A stretch of DNA of 11,815 nt, taken from NCBI GenBank assembly GCA_026983755.1, contig JALSTL010000103.1:1-11815 (forward strand), written 5' to 3'. The notes beneath the pieces are model-generated. The model had not been told where the DNA came from and ran no database searches. It was given only the letters and a program-made list of their open reading frames with translations. Shown piece by piece: positions 7,601-11,815 of this stretch (its first letter is position 1; each line of letters begins with the position of its first letter). The DNA is from Melioribacteraceae bacterium (GTDB taxonomy: Bacteria > Bacteroidota > Ignavibacteria > Ignavibacteriales > Melioribacteraceae). The position numbers and the translations under genes were made by a program.

Positions 7601-9394
7601 ATGAAATATATTAGAAACTTTTGCATTGTTGCACATATAGACCATGGAAAATCCACAATAGCCGATATGCTTTTGGAAGTTACGGGAACGGTATCTCAAA
7701 GAGAAGCCCAAGCACAATTGTTGGATGATATGGATTTGGAGCGTGAACGCGGTATTACAATAAAATCTCACGCTATTAAAATGAATTACAAACATACCGA
7801 CGGAAACAATTATAACTTAAATCTCATTGATACACCCGGACATGTTGATTTTTCTTATGAAGTTTCCAGAGCATTAGCCGCTTGCGAAGGAGCTTTACTT
7901 GTTGTTGATGCCGTTCAAGGTGTAGAAGCACAAACTATAAGTAATGTTTACTTAGCTGTTGAAGCCGGTTTGGAAATAGTACCGGTTATAAATAAAATAG
8001 ACTTACCAAGTGCAAGAATTGATGTGGTTAAAAAACAAATTATTGATTTGATTGGATGTAGAGAAAACGAAATAATATTAGCAAGTGCAAAAGAGCATAT
8101 CGGTTTTGAAGAAATTTTAAATGCTATTGTAGAACGTATTCCCCAACCGGAAGGAGACCCTAATAAACCTTTACAAGCTTTAATTTTTGATTCCGTTTTT
8201 GATTCATACCGAGGTGCAATTGCTTATGTCAGAATTGTTAACGGAGTTTTAAAAGAAAAAGAACAAATAAAATTTTTTGCTAGCAAAAAACAATACCTTG
8301 CCGAAGAAATCGGTTTGCTTAAACTTAAAAAAGAAAAAGTTCATCAGCTTACAACCGGAGATGTAGGATACATTATTGCCGGCATAAAAGACGTTCACGA
8401 TACCAAGGTTGGCGATACTATAACACACGTAAAAGACGGAGCGGAAAAACCTCTAACAGGTTATCAAGAAATTAAACCTATGGTATATAGCGGTTTGTAT
8501 CCTTCCGATTCCGATGATTACGAAGATATGCGAGATGCCATTGAAAAACTTCAACTAAATGATGCTTCCCTTGTTTTTACTCCGGAAACTTCTGCTGCTC
8601 TCGGTTTCGGTTTTAGATGCGGTTTCCTTGGAATGCTTCACATGGAAATCGTTCAAGAACGTTTGGAAAGAGAATATAACCAAAATTTGGTTACCACTTT
8701 ACCAAATGTTGAATATCATGCATATCTGAAAAACGGAGAAAAAAAAATTGTTGATAATCCGGCAGACCTACCGCCAATGGGAGATTTGGAAAGAATAGAA
8801 GAGCCTTTTATTAAAGCACAAATAGTTGTTCCAAGCGAATATATGGGAAACATAATGAAGCTTGCAATGGATAAAAGAGGAATTTATAAAAATACAACCT
8901 ACATAGATCCAACAAGAGCAGATGTTGAATTTGAATTTCCGCTTTCCGAAATAATTTTTGATTTTTACGACAAATTAAAATCCACAACTCGCGGTTATGC
9001 ATCTTTTGACTATGAATACATAGGTTACAAAAAATCCGATTTAGTAAAATTGGATGTTATGTTAAACGGAGATAAAGTTGATGCTTTATCAATAATTGTG
9101 CATAAAGATAAAGCTTACGATTGGGGAAGAAAAGTTTGTTCCAAACTTAAAGAGCTTATTCCTCGCCAAATGTTTGAAATAGCCGTACAAGCTGCTATCG
9201 GAAATAAAGTTATTTCCAGAACCAATATTAAAGCGTTACGAAAAAATGTATTGGCAAAATGTTATGGCGGTGATATAACCAGAAAAAGAAAATTATTGGA
9301 AAAACAAAAAGAAGGTAAAAAAAGAATGAAACAAGTAGGAAACGTGGAAATTCCCCAAGAAGCATTTCTTGCGGTTTTACAATTGGATAATTGA
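7601..9394 (+). CDS. lepA: Elongation factor 4 (LepA), ribosome-associated translational GTPase
   Basis: At 597 residues it is a complete LepA, matching the usual length of about 600. LepA binds the ribosome and hydrolyses GTP; reported roles include back-translocation and help with initiation or 30S assembly. All GTPase motifs are present: G1 AHIDHGKST (11-19), G2 RGIT (50-53), G3 DTPGH (77-81), G4 NKID (131-134) and G5 SAK (162-164). The EF-G-like region [19 protein letters not shown] and the LepA-specific C-terminal block ([19 protein letters not shown], then [18 protein letters not shown]) are intact; that block separates LepA from EF-G, TypA and other GTPases. The ATG start at 7601 places the G1 motif at the standard distance from the N-terminus. 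No Shine-Dalgarno site precedes it, only an A/T-rich leader. lepB follows 106 bases downstream, a common arrangement in bacteria. Confidence 0.98.
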   Translation: MKYIRNFCIVAHIDHGKSTIADMLLEVTGTVSQREAQAQLLDDMDLERERGITIKSHAIKMNYKHTDGNNYNLNLIDTPGHVDFSYEVSRALAACEGALLVVDAVQGVEAQTISNVYLAVEAGLEIVPVINKIDLPSARIDVVKKQIIDLIGCRENEIILASAKEHIGFEEILNAIVERIPQPEGDPNKPLQALIFDSVFDSYRGAIAYVRIVNGVLKEKEQIKFFASKKQYLAEEIGLLKLKKEKVHQLTTGDVGYIIAGIKDVHDTKVGDTITHVKDGAEKPLTGYQEIKPMVYSGLYPSDSDDYEDMRDAIEKLQLNDASLVFTPETSAALGFGFRCGFLGMLHMEIVQERLEREYNQNLVTTLPNVEYHAYLKNGEKKIVDNPADLPPMGDLERIEEPFIKAQIVVPSEYMGNIMKLAMDKRGIYKNTTYIDPTRADVEFEFPLSEIIFDFYDKLKSTTRGYASFDYEYIGYKKSDLVKLDVMLNGDKVDALSIIVHKDKAYDWGRKVCSKLKELIPRQMFEIAVQAAIGNKVISRTNIKALRKNVLAKCYGGDITRKRKLLEKQKEGKKRMKQVGNVEIPQEAFLAVLQLDN

Positions 9395-9431
9395 TTGTTT
9401 AAAAAAGGTCGAATTTTTTTACACTATAACA

Positions 9432-9500
9432 ATGGAAACAAAATTTGTAAATAATTTTATAATTAAACTATTAAAAAACAAATTCAGAGCTGAATATTAG
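9432..9500 (+). CDS. Possible 22-residue leader ORF abutting lepB
   Basis: The ORF METKFVNNFIIKLLKNKFRA plus EY runs from ATG 9432 to a TAG at 9498-9500, directly touching the lepB ATG at 9501 and in the same frame. If translated, it could couple translation to lepB, which itself has no Shine-Dalgarno site. It also lacks a ribosome site of its own, and an ORF this short is readily produced by chance, so it is only a possibility. Confidence 0.2.
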   Translation: METKFVNNFIIKLLKNKFRAEY

Positions 9501-10397
9501 ATGAAAAAAGAAAATGAAAAAAATAATATAAAATCACCCAAAAAAAAGTTTTGGGATTTTTGGAAAAATTTATTTTTTGCAGCAATTGCTGCAATATTAA
9601 TTAAAACTTTTTTAATTGAAACATCAAGAGTTCCTACCGGTTCAATGGAAAAAACAATTCTTGTCGGCGATTTCCTTTTTGTAAATAAATTTATTTACGG
9701 TTCTTCATCTCCACGAAACATTATGTTTACGGATATTAAATTGCCATACTTCCAACTTCCCGCTATCAGAAACCCAAAAAAAGGAGACATATTTGTTTTT
9801 GAATATCCCGGTGATAGAGACGACTTGGAAGCACGTTCAATAATGAGTTACGTAAAACGATGTATTGCCGAACCCGGTGATACTTTGGTAATTAAAAATA
9901 AAGTTGTTTTTATAAACGGAAAACGTGCTCCTATTCCTACACATATACAATATTTACAAAGAGATATTTTACCTAAAAATTACCATGAACCACGTATATT
10001 TCCCAAAGGTAGCGGTTGGAACAAAGATCAATATGGTCCTCTGGTAATTCCCCAAAAAGGAGAGGTAGTAAAATTAACACCGCAAAATATTGAAATTTAC
10101 AGAACACTTATAAACAGAACTTATAAACGCAAAGTTGTTGAAGTAAAAGGTAATGATATTTATATTGACGGAAAAAAAACCGTTGAATATACAATTCCTC
10201 AAGATTATTATTTTGCAATGGGAGATAACAGAGACGACAGTGCCGATAGTAGATACTGGGGATTTGTTCCTAGAGAAAAAGTTATTGGCGAAGCTTTAAT
10301 GATTTATTGGTCGTGGGATCCGAGTATTCCTTTCTCCGATTTCTTTAGATTGTTAGGTTCAACAAGGTTTAACAGAATTGCCAAAATAGTTCATTAA
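9501..10397 (+). CDS. lepB: Signal peptidase I (S26 family)
   Basis: This 298-residue inner-membrane serine protease removes Sec and Tat signal peptides on the periplasmic side. It has a short, Lys-rich cytoplasmic N-terminus, a single membrane segment at about 23-38, then box B with catalytic Ser48 in PTGSMEKT (45-52), the general base Lys119 in SYVKRCIAEPGD (116-127), and box E GDNRDDSADSRYWGFV (241-256). A segment at about 145-215 (including GWNKDQYGPLVIPQKG) separates the Lys box from box E; similar inserts are known in Bacteroidota enzymes. The ATG at 9501 follows an in-frame stop at once, so no longer N-terminus is possible. No Shine-Dalgarno site is seen. The gene lies between lepA and a secreted peptidase gene only 19 bases downstream, probably in one operon. 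Its likely clients include the three exported proteins in this window. Confidence 0.97.
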   Translation: MKKENEKNNIKSPKKKFWDFWKNLFFAAIAAILIKTFLIETSRVPTGSMEKTILVGDFLFVNKFIYGSSSPRNIMFTDIKLPYFQLPAIRNPKKGDIFVFEYPGDRDDLEARSIMSYVKRCIAEPGDTLVIKNKVVFINGKRAPIPTHIQYLQRDILPKNYHEPRIFPKGSGWNKDQYGPLVIPQKGEVVKLTPQNIEIYRTLINRTYKRKVVEVKGNDIYIDGKKTVEYTIPQDYYFAMGDNRDDSADSRYWGFVPREKVIGEALMIYWSWDPSIPFSDFFRLLGSTRFNRIAKIVH

Positions 10398-10416
10398 TAA
10401 ATTTAAGCCGGTTAAA

Positions 10417-11815
10417 ATGAAATACATTCTTGCTTTTTTTGTTTTAATAAGTTTTTCAACTTTATTTGGGCAAGAAAAATATCTTATTTACTTTAAAGAT
10501 AAAGGAAAATCTGCAAAAAAAGTTTTATCTAAAAGAACTGCAATTGAAGAACTTGCTAAATTAACTCTATCCGAAAGAAGCATTAACAGAAGAAAAAAGA
10601 ATTGCGGTAATAACTTTTTTACTTACGATGACATACCTTTAAATAAAATTTATTTGACAGAATTAAATAGACTAAATGTTAAAATTGTTAATAAACTTAA
10701 ATGGTTTAATGCAGTAAGTGCATATTTAACCGAAGAACAACGCAATAAACTTTTAAAAAAATCTTTTATAAAAAAAATCACAAAGGTTAAAACATTACAT
10801 TATAAAAAAAACACTTCGGCAAAAGAATTCAACAATAACCTTGCAAAAAATAAATCCGGTGATTTACAATATGATTACGGAGCTTCATATACTCAAAATC
10901 AACTATCGCAAATTCCGGCTGTTCATAATCTTAATTTAAATGGTAAAGGTGTAATAGTTGGTCTATTGGATGCCGGTTTCGATTGGAAAAACAGAAAGTG
11001 TTTTGAACACTTAAAAGTTATAACCGAACATGATTTTGTAAATAACGATAGCGTAACAAATAACGGTGCATTCGGACATGGAACGGCAGTGCTTTCAATA
11101 ATAGCTGGCTTTGATGAAGGTGAATTAGTTGGTCCGGCGTTTAATGCAAAATTTGTACTTGCAAAAACCGAATACGTTCCCACCGAAACCCATGTGGAAG
11201 AAGATAACTATGCTGCGGCACTTGAATGGATGGATTCCATTGGTGTTGATATTACTTCATCGTCTCTTGGTTACAGTGAATTTGATAAAGGTGAAGAATC
11301 ATATACTTATCAAGATATGGATGGACAGACAACAATAGTTACTAAAGCTGCAGAGAAAGCATTCGGTAAAGGAATTTTGGTTATTACATCGGCGGGAAAC
11401 GAAGGAAACAAAAAATGGCATTATATTACTGCACCTGCCGATGGTATTAACGTTGTTGCTGTTGGTGCCGTTAATAGCGATAGTACAAGAGCATCTTTCA
11501 GTTCTTTGGGCCCTACTTACGATGGCAGAATAAAACCCGATGTAGTTGCACAAGGAACAAATGTTTATCACGAAAGTTTTTATAATGAAGGATATTCTTT
11601 TGGTAGCGGAACATCTTATTCCGCTCCTATTGTTGCCGGAATTGCGGCACAACTTATTTCAGCATATCCGTATTTGAAAAATACACAAGCCAGAAATATT
11701 TTATTCGAATCCTGCAACAATGTTACTTCTCCAAATGATTCTGTCGGTTATGGAATTCTTAATGCAATTAGTGCCGTTACTTATCCCAATATTGAAAATG
11801 TAAACGGGAAATATT
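10417..11815 (+). CDS. Secreted S8 subtilisin-like serine peptidase, C-terminus cut by window edge
   Basis: 466 residues are visible and the reading frame is open at the right edge. A signal peptide (1-18, cleavage LFG|Q) leads into an N-terminal prodomain with LTLSERSINRRKK (49-61) and KWFNAVSAYL, the pattern of Bacteroidota-type S8 proteases. The catalytic domain shows Asp185 in GLLDAGFD, His221 in FGHGTAV, oxyanion Asn328 in SAGNEG and nucleophile Ser400 in GTSYSAP, so the triad is complete. DAG replaces the common DS/TG after the Asp, an accepted variation in this group. Known relatives usually end in a T9SS sorting domain; whether this one does cannot be seen. The ATG at 10417 is chosen for the signal peptide. 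The gene starts 19 bases after lepB, which suggests co-transcription. It is likely an exported protease acting in the envelope or outside the cell; the substrate is unknown. Confidence 0.95.
   Translation, partial: MKYILAFFVLISFSTLFGQEKYLIYFKDKGKSAKKVLSKRTAIEELAKLTLSERSINRRKKNCGNNFFTYDDIPLNKIYLTELNRLNVKIVNKLKWFNAVSAYLTEEQRNKLLKKSFIKKITKVKTLHYKKNTSAKEFNNNLAKNKSGDLQYDYGASYTQNQLSQIPAVHNLNLNGKGVIVGLLDAGFDWKNRKCFEHLKVITEHDFVNNDSVTNNGAFGHGTAVLSIIAGFDEGELVGPAFNAKFVLAKTEYVPTETHVEEDNYAAALEWMDSIGVDITSSSLGYSEFDKGEESYTYQDMDGQTTIVTKAAEKAFGKGILVITSAGNEGNKKWHYITAPADGINVVAVGAVNSDSTRASFSSLGPTYDGRIKPDVVAQGTNVYHESFYNEGYSFGSGTSYSAPIVAGIAAQLISAYPYLKNTQARNILFESCNNVTSPNDSVGYGILNAISAVTYPNIENVNGKY

Noticed and set aside
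7577..7795. Minus-strand reading frame over the 5' end of lepA
   Set aside because: It lies opposite the strongly conserved GTPase motifs of lepA and its product resembles no family; it is a shadow of the coding strand.
9401..9420. Hairpin of an A run and a T run after lepA as a terminator
   Set aside because: The stem would consist only of A-T pairs around GGTCGA, too weak for an intrinsic terminator. lepB follows on the same strand and is likely co-transcribed.
9425..9430. TATAAC as a -10 box for a separate lepB promoter
   Set aside because: No -35-like sequence lies at a usable distance upstream.
11299..11652. Minus-strand 117-codon frame opposite the S8 catalytic domain
   Set aside because: The plus-strand frame encodes the intact oxyanion Asn and catalytic Ser motifs here; the antisense frame has no recognisable features.

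Overview
The window is AT-rich. Its secreted proteins carry features typical of the Bacteroidetes-Chlorobi-Ignavibacteria group: signal peptides followed directly by Gln, a C-terminal type IX secretion (T9SS) sorting domain, a gingipain-like C25 peptidase, and an S8 peptidase with the LSxRxxxRR prodomain of Bacteroidota-type enzymes. Most starts lack a clear Shine-Dalgarno sequence. I read it as a low-GC Bacteroidota or Ignavibacteria-like chromosome. The species cannot be told from this sequence.

Layout: (1) 1-622, minus strand, a WecG/TagA/CpsF-family glycosyltransferase cut by the left edge. (2) A 57-bp AT-rich divergent gap. (3) 680-5962, plus strand, a 1760-residue secreted multidomain C25 cysteine peptidase ending in a T9SS sorting domain. 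(4) 6087-7439, plus strand, an exported probable outer-membrane beta-barrel protein of unknown function. (5) 7601-9394, lepA (elongation factor 4). (6) 9501-10397, lepB (signal peptidase I). (7) 10417 to the right edge, a secreted S8 subtilisin-like peptidase, truncated by the window. Everything from 680 on is on the plus strand. No gap between genes exceeds 161 bases, and I see no RNA gene, insertion sequence, CRISPR array or phage feature.

Cell-envelope export is the common theme. LepB would remove the Sec signal peptides of the two peptidases and the barrel protein. The C25 protein would then leave through T9SS, either as a cargo protease or as the PorU-like sortase that trims cargo. The S8 protein belongs to a group whose members usually end in a T9SS sorting domain, but its C-terminus lies outside the window. 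The glycosyltransferase makes surface polysaccharide or a related glycan, which in T9SS organisms can include the lipopolysaccharide used as cargo anchor; that link is inference only. LepA is a housekeeping translation GTPase, and its placement upstream of lepB is a common bacterial arrangement.

The most unusual element is a stretch in the C25 protein (about residues 1190-1310) that resembles the ILEI/PANDER fold known from animal FAM3 cytokine-like proteins. I did not find a clearly new multigene system.
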